NCBI GenBank assembly: GCA_947624855.1 | Contig: CANQMC010000001.1 | Location: forward strand, 1-32,874 | Length of the DNA stretch: 32,874 nucleotides | Direction: 5' to 3' | Source of the DNA: an uncultured Bacilli bacterium | GTDB taxonomy: Bacteria; Bacillota_I; Bacilli_A; RF39; UBA660 | Shown: piece after piece, positions 8,098 to 16,376 of the stretch | How the letters are laid out: each line of letters starts with the position of its first letter | Numbering within the stretch: the first letter of the stretch is position 1 | Program-made: the position numbers and the translations under genes | Notes under the pieces: model-generated | Database searches by the model: none | What the model was told of the DNA's origin: nothing | The model's input: the letters and a program-made list of their open reading frames with translations, nothing else

Positions 8098-9471
8098 CTA
8101 AAATTTAATTATATTATCAATATATTCTTTTAAATCTTTAATTTTTACAACTTCTTGTGCCATTGTATCTCGATGTCTTACTGTAACTGTCTCATTATTA
8201 ATTGATTCATCATCAACTGTAATACAAATAGGTGTACCAATCGCATCACTTCTTCGATATCTTTTACCAATTGAGCCACTAGTATCTATACTACACATAA
8301 AATAATTACACAAATCACCATATATATCTTTAGCAAGTTCTTCATGATTTTTCTTTATTAATGGCAAGATAGTAGCTTTAAGTGGTGCTAAAGCTGGATG
8401 TATTTTTAATACTAATCTTTCTTCACCATTTTCTAATATTTCTTTATAATAAGCATCTGTTAAAACTGCATATAATAATCTATCTAAACCCACACTTGGT
8501 TCAATAACATAAGGTAAATATCTTTCATTAGTATCAGGGTCTAAATATCTTAAATCAACTTTAGAATGTTCCATATGAACTCCTAAATCATAATCAGTTC
8601 GATCGGCAATACCCCACAATTCTCCAAAACCAGTTGGAAATTTATATTCAATATCTGTAGTAGCTTTACTATAAAAAGATAATTCTTCTTTAGTATGATC
8701 ACGATATCTTAAATTTTCTTTATTTAAACCAATAGACTTTAAAAAATCTAAACAAAAGTTTTTCCAATATCCAAACCAATCTAAATCATCACCTGGTTTA
8801 CAAAAAAATTCTAATTCCATTTGTTCAAATTCTCTAGTTCTAAAAATAAAGTTTCCTGGTGTAATTTCATTTCTAAAACTTTTACCTGTTTGACATATCC
8901 CAAATGGTAATTTAACTCTCATACTTCGCCAAACATTTACAAAATTAACGAATATTCCCTGAGCAGTTTCCCCTCTTAAATAAACTTTAGCTTTATTATC
9001 TTCTGTAACTCCTTGATGAGTTTCAAATAATAAATTAAATTTTCTAATTCCTGTAAAATCTAATTTACCACATTTAGGACAAGTAATATTATTTTCTTTA
9101 ATAAAATTTTCTAATTTAGCATTATCCCAACCATCACCAGTTTCTTTACCACCTGTAAATTCTTCAATTAATTTATCCGCTCTAAAACGAGATTTACAAG
9201 CTTTACAATCAATTAAAGGATCATTAAAATTAGTTACATGTCCACTAGCTACCCAAACTTCAGGATTCATTAAAATAGCACTGTCAAGGCCATAATTATA
9301 TGGATTTTCTTGAACAAATTTTTTCCACCATGCTCTTCTTAAATTTTCTTTTAATTCTCTTCCTAAAGGTCCATAATCCCAAGTATTAGCAAGTCCTCCA
9401 TATATTTCACTTCCTTGAAATATAAATCCATATTGTTTACAATAATTAACTAATTCTTCTTGAGTTACCAT
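8098..9471 (-). CDS. glyS: Glycyl-tRNA synthetase, class II alpha2 type
   Basis: Charges tRNA-Gly with glycine in the cytoplasm. This is the single-chain homodimeric form (457 aa), not the alpha2beta2 GlyQS pair. Near the N-terminus are YGFIFQGSEIYGGLANTWDY and GPLG. A zinc-ribbon insertion follows (CKACKSRF and CPKCGK). Class II motif 2 is FRNEITPGNFIFRTREFEQ and motif 3 is VIEPSVGLDRLLYAVL. The anticodon-binding domain starts around LKIHPALAP. The true start is the ATG at 9471 with AAAGGA upstream. An in-frame ATG at 9510 falls inside the T-box terminator stem and cannot be used. A T-box leader lies directly upstream and an unknown gene 15 bp downstream shares the transcript. Confidence 0.95.
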   Translation of the reverse strand: MVTQEELVNYCKQYGFIFQGSEIYGGLANTWDYGPLGRELKENLRRAWWKKFVQENPYNYGLDSAILMNPEVWVASGHVTNFNDPLIDCKACKSRFRADKLIEEFTGGKETGDGWDNAKLENFIKENNITCPKCGKLDFTGIRKFNLLFETHQGVTEDNKAKVYLRGETAQGIFVNFVNVWRSMRVKLPFGICQTGKSFRNEITPGNFIFRTREFEQMELEFFCKPGDDLDWFGYWKNFCLDFLKSIGLNKENLRYRDHTKEELSFYSKATTDIEYKFPTGFGELWGIADRTDYDLGVHMEHSKVDLRYLDPDTNERYLPYVIEPSVGLDRLLYAVLTDAYYKEILENGEERLVLKIHPALAPLKATILPLIKKNHEELAKDIYGDLCNYFMCSIDTSGSIGKRYRRSDAIGTPICITVDDESINNETVTVRHRDTMAQEVVKIKDLKEYIDNIIKF

Positions 9472-9489
9472 CTTATCATTCCTTTCATT

Positions 9490-9610
9490 AAAAAACTCTA
9501 AAAGAAACATAGGGACGCAAATATGCGCGGTTCCACCCTACTTATTTCTTTTAGAGAAATCACTTTTCAATATATAACTCCGGATTTTCCACATCCATCA
9601 CCGTTTGTAT
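9490..9610 (-). promoter_or_regulatory. T-box leader of glyS (compact, atypical)
   Basis: The T-box core AGGGTGGAACCGCG (9539-9526) is followed by the matching TGCGTCCCT arm. The bulge TGGA fits the U73 discriminator of tRNA-Gly. Outside this hairpin, CTCTAAAAGAAA (9556-9545) pairs perfectly over 12 bp with TTTCTTTTAGAG (9507-9496), followed by six Ts: a terminator that encloses the T-box hairpin. The upstream terminator arm can instead fold on itself (ATTTCT/AGAAAT, 9560-9544). Only about 70 nt separate the predicted transcript start from the T-box core. Within them GGAT/ATCC form a hairpin whose loop contains GGA, a possible glycine specifier. The T-box identity is sure; the folding model is inferred. 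Confidence 0.88.
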
Positions 9611-9616
9611 GTATTT

Positions 9617-9645
9617 ATTATACCTTATATTTCATAATAAATCAA
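9617..9645 (-). promoter_or_regulatory. Sigma-A promoter of the glyS T-box transcript
   Basis: TTGATT, 17-bp spacer, perfect TATAAT on the minus strand, immediately after the stop codon of the upstream surface protein gene. The predicted start is near 9610. Confidence 0.75.
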
Positions 9646-9655
9646 TACTATATTT

Positions 9656-11097
9656 TTAAGTTGGTATATAAGGATTACTACTTGTTCCTGGTGTTTCTCC
9701 TGGTTTTTCTGTTGTAAACGTTACATCAGCCTTTAAATTTATGACAGGGCGCACACCAAGAGCGCTGTTCACGCCGTTGTTGTTGCTGAGGTAGCCACTC
9801 GAATACACGCCGAACACGATAGCATAGCTGCCGAAAAAGTAAGACGGAGACATGTCCAATAGTATTCTCCTGTATATAAATAATAATTTTTATTATTAGT
9901 GTTATATTTTCCTCCGGCAAATGCTACTTCATCTGCTGTTATTAATCCTATCGGATATTTTAATTTTCCATTCCCTTCATTCCCATCTCCTGGGGTTGTA
10001 TACAAGTCATTATCTTTATATTTACATTTTAAATCTGGTGTCTTGTTTGTATAATTTCTATTATATGCTCCATAATATGTTACTTGTGTTCCATAGCCTC
10101 CTGTTTTAGCATATGTACCTGTTTCACTTGTACTACTTGATCTATCTCCACAAAATCCTGATGTATAACTTATGTGTTCTGTTTCATCTGATAAATTTTT
10201 ATTATACCAATCATCTATTACTCCTTTTATTGTACTATTAGAATTATTAGAATGTGCACTTGCCCAACTGCCTGCACTTGTTGCTCCATACATATACCCT
10301 ACATATGCATTATCACCAGATGATTCATTAAACTTGCTAGTACTTATTTGGGTTCCTGTTCCTGTAGTATTTGGTGCAGCAGGTCCAGTTCCAGCATATA
10401 TCATTCGAACTGAACCATCGCCATTAATACGTATTATTCGCCACCATATATCTTGACTTTTTGTTTTATCTTGCCCAAACTTTACCCAGTTATCTGTTGG
10501 GTTACCTGCAAAGTAATGTACTTCTCCAAAATCATCATATTGACTTGCATCTGCTGATTTATATATTACTCCTGTTGTATCTCCTGTTATTGTAGTATTA
10601 AATGTACCATTTTCTCTTGTTCTTACTGTTGTATGATCTGCTAGTATTTTATCTTTTGCTGTTTCTTTTATATCTAAATATATATAACATCTTGTTCCTT
10701 TTTTATTTACTCCTATATATACTTTTCCTTCTTTATATTCCATTGGTATATCTTTAGCTATTTCATCTTTTGTTCCATTATCTACTGTACAATATGAATT
10801 GGTTGTATTTAATGTATATCCACTTGCTGGTACATCTGTTTTTGTTTCATAACAAGTATCTTTATCTGTACATCCTTTTTGATTTTGTAAATTAATTGCC
10901 ATTAAATTTAAATCTGCTTTTCTTATTCTTACTTCTCCTTCTGCAAAAGGTATTATTTGTTCATATGTATAATTAGCTTTACTTCCTTTTAATATTATTA
11001 CACTTCCTATGGCTACTATTACTACTAATCCTATAAATACTTTTTTAAAATTAAATCCTTTTCTTAGTGTCTCAAACTTAATACCTGTATCTTTCAT
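9656..11097 (-). pseudogene. Membrane-anchored surface protein, frameshifted at a variable C-terminal cassette
   Basis: As read, the frame from 11097 stops at 9769 (442 aa). Its last ~28 residues (from CLRLTFSAAM) are out-of-frame sequence. Adding one base near 9853-9855 joins YYWT to MSPSYFFGSYAIVF and the frame runs to a TAA at 9656, about 480 aa. The protein has a cytoplasmic N-terminus, one membrane helix (~20-37), an extracellular region with paired cysteines (GCTDKDTC, TRCYIY), and a C-terminal domain containing WWRIIRINGDGSVRMIY and ending in LGVRPVINLKADV. That ending is typical of C-type-lectin/FGE-like variable domains. Start ATG with GGAG upstream. Its promoter is a perfect consensus. 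Adhesion or ligand binding is inferred. The frameshift could be real or an assembly or sequencing error in a variable region. Confidence 0.7.
9741..9853 (-). other. Candidate hypervariable cassette (DGR variable-region-like)
   Basis: In 9741-9860, 63 of 120 bases are G or C (52%). The adjacent 120 bases inside the same gene (9861-9980) have 33 of 120 (27%). Read in the restored frame, the cassette uses AGC, AAC, TAC, TTC, GGC, ATC and GTG codons, including three AAC in a row, unlike every other gene here. NNC/NNT codons at the variable-looking positions and a constant GC-rich end (GGTGTGCGCCCTGTC) are what adenine-directed mutagenesis of a template repeat leaves behind. No reverse transcriptase or template repeat is present in the window. 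Confidence 0.5.
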
Positions 11098-11167
11098 ATT
11101 CTTTTCTCCAATCTATGTGATAATTATCTACTATCAATTATGTTAGATTTTTATCATTTATAATTAA

Positions 11168-11196
11168 ATTATAAATTATGCAAGTTTAATTGTCAA
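11168..11196 (-). promoter_or_regulatory. Perfect consensus promoter of the surface protein gene
   Basis: TTGACA, exactly 17 bp, TATAAT on the minus strand: a full consensus match, and the best promoter in the window. A leader of about 60 nt leads to the GGAG and ATG of the surface protein gene. Confidence 0.85.
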
Positions 11197-11199
11197 TAC

Positions 11200-11229
11200 A
11201 AAACGTTTCATTTCTGAGACAAATGTTTT
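11200..11229. promoter_or_regulatory. Inverted repeat, possible operator
   Basis: AAAACGTTT (11200-11208) and AAATGTTTT (11221-11229) form an inverted repeat with one mismatch and centres 21 bp apart, two helical turns. It sits just upstream of the -35 of the surface protein promoter and between it and the divergent HTH gene. It is a reasonable binding site for that regulator. Confidence 0.45.
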
Positions 11230-11271
11230 AGATTTATAAAAATAATGAGAGAATATACTTGGTGATTTACA

Positions 11272-11748
11272 ATGTATTATGGAACTTTATTAAAAGAACT
11301 AAGAATTAAAAATGATTTAACTCAAGCTGATATAGCAAATATTTTAAAAATATCCCCTAAAACATATAATCATTATGAAGTAATGGAAAATATAATTCCT
11401 TTAAAACATTTAAATACTTTATGTAATTATTATAATATATCTATCGATTATTTATTTGGTTTTACTAAAACTAAAAAATATAATTTTACAAATACTAATA
11501 TTGATATAAATATAATAAGTGAAAGATTAAAAAGTTATCGTAAAGAAAATAAAATATCTCAAGAAGATATTGCCATTTTATTAAATACTAATCGATCAGT
11601 TATAGCTAATTATGAACGAAAAAGAACTTTAATATCGACATCATGTCTTTATGTATTATGTGATAAATATTTTATATCAGCCGATTATATATTAGGAAGA
11701 ATAGATAAAAAAATAACATTCAAAAAAAAAGATAAAAAAACTAAATAA
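11272..11748 (+). CDS. Tandem XRE helix-turn-helix regulator
   Basis: Predicted cytoplasmic transcriptional regulator, 158 aa, made almost entirely of two XRE-type DNA-binding domains. The first (residues ~5-62) has LTQADIANILKISPKTYNHY followed by PLKHLNTLCNYYNISIDYLFG. The second (~82-147) has ISQEDIAILLNTNRSVIANY followed by STSCLYVLCDKYFISADYILG. The two units are clearly duplicates of one another. A basic tail (KKKDKKTK) ends the protein. It is transcribed divergently from the surface protein gene across 174 bp that contain a perfect promoter and an inverted repeat. It probably controls that gene, itself, or both. The ATG at 11272 has a modest GGTGA site upstream. Confidence 0.85.
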   Translation: MYYGTLLKELRIKNDLTQADIANILKISPKTYNHYEVMENIIPLKHLNTLCNYYNISIDYLFGFTKTKKYNFTNTNIDINIISERLKSYRKENKISQEDIAILLNTNRSVIANYERKRTLISTSCLYVLCDKYFISADYILGRIDKKITFKKKDKKTK

Positions 11749-11767
11749 TAATATTTTATCTTTTTTT
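11724..11767. terminator. Bidirectional terminator, 14-bp stem
   Basis: AAAAAAAGATAAAA pairs perfectly with TTTTATCTTTTTTT around a 16-nt loop, so there is a T run in both directions. It ends the tandem-HTH gene (plus strand, stop in the loop) and the unknown gene behind rpoC (minus strand, stop in the arm). Confidence 0.75.
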
Positions 11768-12575
11768 ATCTAGATTCATAAATTCTATTTTTTATAGAAG
11801 CTAATAAATTTAACATATCTAAAGCAAATTCTCTAATTTCTCCTGAAACATTTTCACTATATAATAAATATTCAAAATCTGGATAAATTAAATTTAAAGT
11901 TTCTTCATCACATATAGTTATTTTACTTAAAACATTAAACATTTCAATAATCATTTTACTATAAGTATCAGAATCTCTTTTAAAATCACTTGGACATTTA
12001 GTTAAATATTCTATTGATAATCTACTTTCATAAGCAAGTATTGCAATATCTACATATTTAGAACCTAAAAAATAATCATTTCGATAATTAGCACATTCAA
12101 GTTCAATTATATCTGGTTCTAAACCATTTAAAAAATTATATTCCAAATCAACATTTGTATAATACAAATAATATTTATAACTAAGTAATTTTTCTTTTAC
12201 TTGTTCATTATTTTCATTATTTAATAATTCATTTATTAAACTTAAATTTATTTTAGCAATATCAAAACGAAGAATATCAGCATATTCTATTGCATCTTCC
12301 CCAATCGTATTATAAAGTGTATTTGATATTCTATCATAAACATCACTATCTATATATTTTTTTCTTTTTTTTATATATCCAATAGCTTTTTCTATTAAAT
12401 TTTTATTTGCTAATTCTATTAAAAGTCTTTTTTCTCTATTTAAAAATTCTTTAACTGGTCCTAAATATAATCTATAATCTATATCATTATTTATAGCTTC
12501 CATATAAGCTAAATTGATATAAAAATCTTTTATAATAGCACAAGTTTCAATTAAATCATTTATTATACGTTCCAT
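11766..12575 (-). CDS. Unknown helical protein downstream of rpoC
   Basis: I do not recognise this protein (269 aa from the ATG at 12575). It appears soluble and almost wholly alpha-helical, rich in Leu, Ile, Asn and Tyr, with acidic stretches. It looks like a helical-repeat or all-helical scaffold. There is no signal peptide, CxxC pair or nucleotide-binding loop. The ATG at 12575 follows a strong GGGGGAT site; an upstream extension of the frame would overlap the end of rpoC and is not credible. It begins 52 bp after the rpoC stop with no convincing terminator or promoter between, so it may be read at the end of the rpoBC transcript. Confidence 0.65.
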   Translation of the reverse strand: MERIINDLIETCAIIKDFYINLAYMEAINNDIDYRLYLGPVKEFLNREKRLLIELANKNLIEKAIGYIKKRKKYIDSDVYDRISNTLYNTIGEDAIEYADILRFDIAKINLSLINELLNNENNEQVKEKLLSYKYYLYYTNVDLEYNFLNGLEPDIIELECANYRNDYFLGSKYVDIAILAYESRLSIEYLTKCPSDFKRDSDTYSKMIIEMFNVLSKITICDEETLNLIYPDFEYLLYSENVSGEIREFALDMLNLLASIKNRIYESR

Positions 12576-12627
12576 AAAATATCCCCCTATAAATAAATAT
12601 AACACAAATAAAAAAAGAAAGCTACTA

Positions 12628-15600
12628 TTATTCACTATCTTCTTTTAAATCTTCTAATATTTCTTGATCTTCATCATTATTTTTTATATCTTTAGCTTCT
12701 TCATTTTGAGGTTGTTCTTCTTTTTTAGTTGGATTACCATCTTCATCTAAAAGTTGTTCTTCTAAGAATTCACTAGGTTCATCATCCATAAATTCTTTTT
12801 CTAAATATATATCGATATCACTATATTCTTTAGCACCAGTTCCGGCTGGAATAAGTTTACCAATAATAACATTTTCTTTTAGACCTCTTAAGTAATCAAC
12901 TTTACCTTTAATCGCAGCATCTGTTAATACTCTTGTTGTTTCTTGGAATGAAGCTGCTGATAAATAACTATCTGTTTCTAATGAAGATTTAGTTATACCA
13001 AGCATAATTGGTCTACCTGTTGCTGGTACTCCTCCTTTTAAGATTACTGGTTTATTACCTTCAGTAAATTCATGTAATGAAACAGTTAAACCTTCAACAA
13101 AATCTGTATCTCCAGCATCAATAATTCTAACTTTATTGATCATTCTCTTAACAATAATTTCAATATGTTTATCGTTAATATCAACACCTTGTAATTTATA
13201 AACTGCTTGGATTTCTCTTAAAATATATTCTTGAGCTGTAAGTGGATCTGTAACAGCTAATAATTCTTTAGGAGCTATAGAACCTTCTGTTAATTTTTCA
13301 CCAGCTTGAACTGTATCTCCAACTTCCACTCTAAGTTTAGTATTATAATTAGTTATATGTTCTCTAATACCTGCTTCATTTTCCACAACAACTTTATGTT
13401 TACCACCTAAATCTTCAATAGCAATAACTTTACCATTAATTTCTGATACTGTAGCCTTATATTTAGGAGTACGAGCTTCAAATAATTCTTCAACCCGAGG
13501 TAAACCTTGAGTAATATCATCGCCACCAGCAACTCCACCGGTATGGAATGTTCGCATTGTAAGTTGAGTACCAGGTTCTCCAATAGATTGAGCAGCCATA
13601 ATACCTACAGCTTCACCTGTTTCAACTAAATTACCTGTAGCTAAGTTCCGTCCATAACATTTTTGACAAACCCCATTTTGAGTTTTACATGTTAAGACAC
13701 TTCTTATTTCTACTTTTTTAACCCCAGCATTAACTATTTTAGTAGCAATGTTTTCAGTAATTAATTCATCTTTATCAACTATAACTTCTTTAGTTTCAGG
13801 ATGAAGTACTTTTTTAGCAGTATATCTACCTAAAATTCTTTCAGATAAACTTTCTATCATCGCGCCATCTTTATCATTAACTAAATCGTATACTTCAACT
13901 CCAGCGATAGAACCACAATCAAATTCTTTAACAATAATATCTTGAGCAACATCAACTAATCTTCTGGTTAAATATCCGGAATCGGCTGTTCTTAAAGCGG
14001 TATCAGCTGAACCTTTTCTTGAACCATGAGTTGATAAGAAGAATTCGGATACATCTAATCCTTCAATAAAACATGAAGTAATTGGAATTTCAACAGTCGA
14101 ACCATCAGGTTTAGCCATTAAACCTCTCATACCTGCAAGTTGAGTAAAGTTTGAAATTGAACCACGAGCATTAGAGTTCATCATCATAAATATAGGATTA
14201 TCAAAATCATTGGCCGATAAAGCTTGTAATTCTTTTTTAATTTCATCATTAGCTTCTGTCCATATTTCAATAACACTGTTATAACGTTCTTCATCGGTAA
14301 TTAAGCCTCTTTTAAATTGTTTATTAACCTTTTCAACTTTTTCTTTAGCTTTATCAATAATATCTTGTTTATGTTCACTTCTTACGATATCTGATACTGA
14401 TACTGTAATACCCGCAACCGTAGAATATTTAAAACCTAAATCTTTTAATTTATCAAGCATTATTGAAGTTTCAGTAGTTTTATATCTTTTAAATACTTGA
14501 GCAATTATCCATTCTAAAGTTTTTTTAACAAATGGTTTAGATAATTCCATTTTAGCTATTTCTTTTGGAATATTTTTACCCATTTCAATAAAGAATTTAT
14601 TTGGAGTTATACCTTCAATATTATCTTTAGTTCCTTCATTAATAAATGGGAAAGAATCAGGTAATATTTCATTAAATATTATTTTACCAACTGTTGTAAC
14701 TAAATATTTATCATGTTGTTCTTCTGTAAATAATTTATGGGTAAAAGATCTAACTGGTAAAGCAATTCTAGTATGTAAAGTTACTTCTCTTCTTTCATAA
14801 GCCATTAAAGCTTCACTTGGACTTTTAAATACTCGTCCTTCGTTTTCTTCACCAGCTTTCTCAATTGTTAAGTAACAATTACCAAGCACCATATCTTGGG
14901 ATGGTGTAACAATTGGTTTTCCATCTTTAGGATTTAAAATATTACTTGCTGATAACATTAAAATTCTAGCTTCGGCTTTAGCTTCTTCAGATAAAGGAAT
15001 ATGAACAGCCATTTGATCTCCATCGAAATCGGCATTAAATCCTGTACAAACTAAAGGGTGTAATCTAATAGCTTTTCCTCCAACTAATTTTGGTTCAAAA
15101 GCTTGAATACCAAGTCTATGTAAAGTTGGGGCTCTGTTAAGCAAAACTGGATGTTCTGTAATTACATCTTCCACTATATCCCAAACACATTCATCTCTAG
15201 TATCTATTAATTTTTTAGCTCCTTTAATATTATGAGCTAAACCTCTTTCTACTAAACCATGAATAACATGAGGTTTAAATAACTCTAAAGCCATTTCTTT
15301 AGGAATACCACATTGATACATTTTTAAATTTGGTCCTACAACGATAACTGAACGACCAGAGTAATCTACTCTTTTACCAAGTAAATTTTGACGGAAACGA
15401 CCTTGTTTACCTTTTAACATACTAGATAAACTTTTAAGTGGTCTATTTCCGGCAGCAGTAATACTACGACCTCTACGACCATTATCAAATAAGCTATCAA
15501 CTGCTTCTTGAAGCATTCTTTTTTCATTTTGAACAATAATAGTAGGTGCTCCAAGTTCTAATAACTTTCTTAAACGATTATTTCGATTAATAATTCGACG

Positions 15601-16374
15601 ATATAAATCATTTAAATCACTAGTAGCAAACCGACCACCATCAAGTTGAATCATTGGTCTAAGTTCTGGTGGAATTACTGGTAAAACATCTAATATCATC
15701 CATTCTGGTTTATTACCAGATTCTTGAAAAGCTACTAAACAATCAAGTCTTTTAACTAAACGTATTCTTTTTTGACCAGTAGCATTTTCAAGTTCTCCTC
15801 TAAGAGTTTCTACTTCTTTATCAATATCCACATTTTGTAATAATTCTTTAATAGCTTCGGCACCCATACCTACTTTAAATGAGTTACCATATTTTTCATA
15901 ATATGCTCGATATTCTCTGTCAGATAAAGTTTGTTTTTTCTCTAAAGGAGCATTTCCTGGGTCAATTACTACATAACTAACAAAATATAATACTTCTTCT
16001 AAATCTCTAGGTGACATATCTAAAACTAATCCCATTTTAGATGGTACACCTTTAAAGAACCAAATATGAGAGCAAGGAGCAGCAAGTTCAATATGACCCA
16101 TTCTCTCCCGTCTAACTCTTGATTTAGTTACTTCTACTCCACATCTATCACATATTACATTTTTATATCTAAGTCTTTTATACTTTCCACATGAACATTC
16201 ATAATCTTTAGTAGGTCCAAAGATTTTTTCACAGAATAGTCCACCTCTTTCGGGTTTTAAAGTTCTATAATTGATAGTTTCAGGCTTTTCAACCTCACCA
16301 TAAGACCAACTTCTAATTTTCTCAGGTGATGCAATTCCTATCTTAATTCCTTTAAAATTATTAACATCTATCAT
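12628..16374 (-). CDS. rpoC: RNA polymerase subunit beta'
   Basis: Largest catalytic subunit of RNA polymerase, 1248 aa. The N-terminal zinc ribbon (CSCGKYKRLRYKNVICDRCG) is near residue 60. The catalytic loop NADFDGDQMAVH, with its three Mg-binding aspartates, lies around residue 450. A bridge-helix and trigger-loop region follows (SGYLTRRLVDVAQD and MRTFHTGGVAG), and the second zinc site includes CKTQNGVCQKC. The C-terminus ends in a long Glu/Asp-rich tail. The ATG at 16374 has GAGGTG upstream, overlapping the end of rpoB, so the two are translationally coupled. No large insertions are evident for a Bacilli beta'. Confidence 0.98.
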   Translation of the reverse strand: MIDVNNFKGIKIGIASPEKIRSWSYGEVEKPETINYRTLKPERGGLFCEKIFGPTKDYECSCGKYKRLRYKNVICDRCGVEVTKSRVRRERMGHIELAAPCSHIWFFKGVPSKMGLVLDMSPRDLEEVLYFVSYVVIDPGNAPLEKKQTLSDREYRAYYEKYGNSFKVGMGAEAIKELLQNVDIDKEVETLRGELENATGQKRIRLVKRLDCLVAFQESGNKPEWMILDVLPVIPPELRPMIQLDGGRFATSDLNDLYRRIINRNNRLRKLLELGAPTIIVQNEKRMLQEAVDSLFDNGRRGRSITAAGNRPLKSLSSMLKGKQGRFRQNLLGKRVDYSGRSVIVVGPNLKMYQCGIPKEMALELFKPHVIHGLVERGLAHNIKGAKKLIDTRDECVWDIVEDVITEHPVLLNRAPTLHRLGIQAFEPKLVGGKAIRLHPLVCTGFNADFDGDQMAVHIPLSEEAKAEARILMLSASNILNPKDGKPIVTPSQDMVLGNCYLTIEKAGEENEGRVFKSPSEALMAYERREVTLHTRIALPVRSFTHKLFTEEQHDKYLVTTVGKIIFNEILPDSFPFINEGTKDNIEGITPNKFFIEMGKNIPKEIAKMELSKPFVKKTLEWIIAQVFKRYKTTETSIMLDKLKDLGFKYSTVAGITVSVSDIVRSEHKQDIIDKAKEKVEKVNKQFKRGLITDEERYNSVIEIWTEANDEIKKELQALSANDFDNPIFMMMNSNARGSISNFTQLAGMRGLMAKPDGSTVEIPITSCFIEGLDVSEFFLSTHGSRKGSADTALRTADSGYLTRRLVDVAQDIIVKEFDCGSIAGVEVYDLVNDKDGAMIESLSERILGRYTAKKVLHPETKEVIVDKDELITENIATKIVNAGVKKVEIRSVLTCKTQNGVCQKCYGRNLATGNLVETGEAVGIMAAQSIGEPGTQLTMRTFHTGGVAGGDDITQGLPRVEELFEARTPKYKATVSEINGKVIAIEDLGGKHKVVVENEAGIREHITNYNTKLRVEVGDTVQAGEKLTEGSIAPKELLAVTDPLTAQEYILREIQAVYKLQGVDINDKHIEIIVKRMINKVRIIDAGDTDFVEGLTVSLHEFTEGNKPVILKGGVPATGRPIMLGITKSSLETDSYLSAASFQETTRVLTDAAIKGKVDYLRGLKENVIIGKLIPAGTGAKEYSDIDIYLEKEFMDDEPSEFLEEQLLDEDGNPTKKEEQPQNEEAKDIKNNDEDQEILEDLKEDSE

Positions 16375-16376
16375 TA

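Noticed and set aside
9523..9717. Plus-strand 64-codon open frame across the glyS leader
   Set aside because: It is antisense to the T-box and promoter, has no ribosome binding site, and has a low-complexity hydrophobic translation caused by AT-rich sequence.
10172..10456. Plus-strand open frame antisense to the surface protein gene
   Set aside because: It has no start signals, and the opposite strand has the coherent domain structure and ribosome binding site.
9656..11097. Programmed ribosomal frameshift to reach the C-terminal cassette
   Set aside because: The junction TGGACATG contains no slippery heptamer and no clear stimulatory hairpin just downstream, so a simple one-base loss is the better reading.
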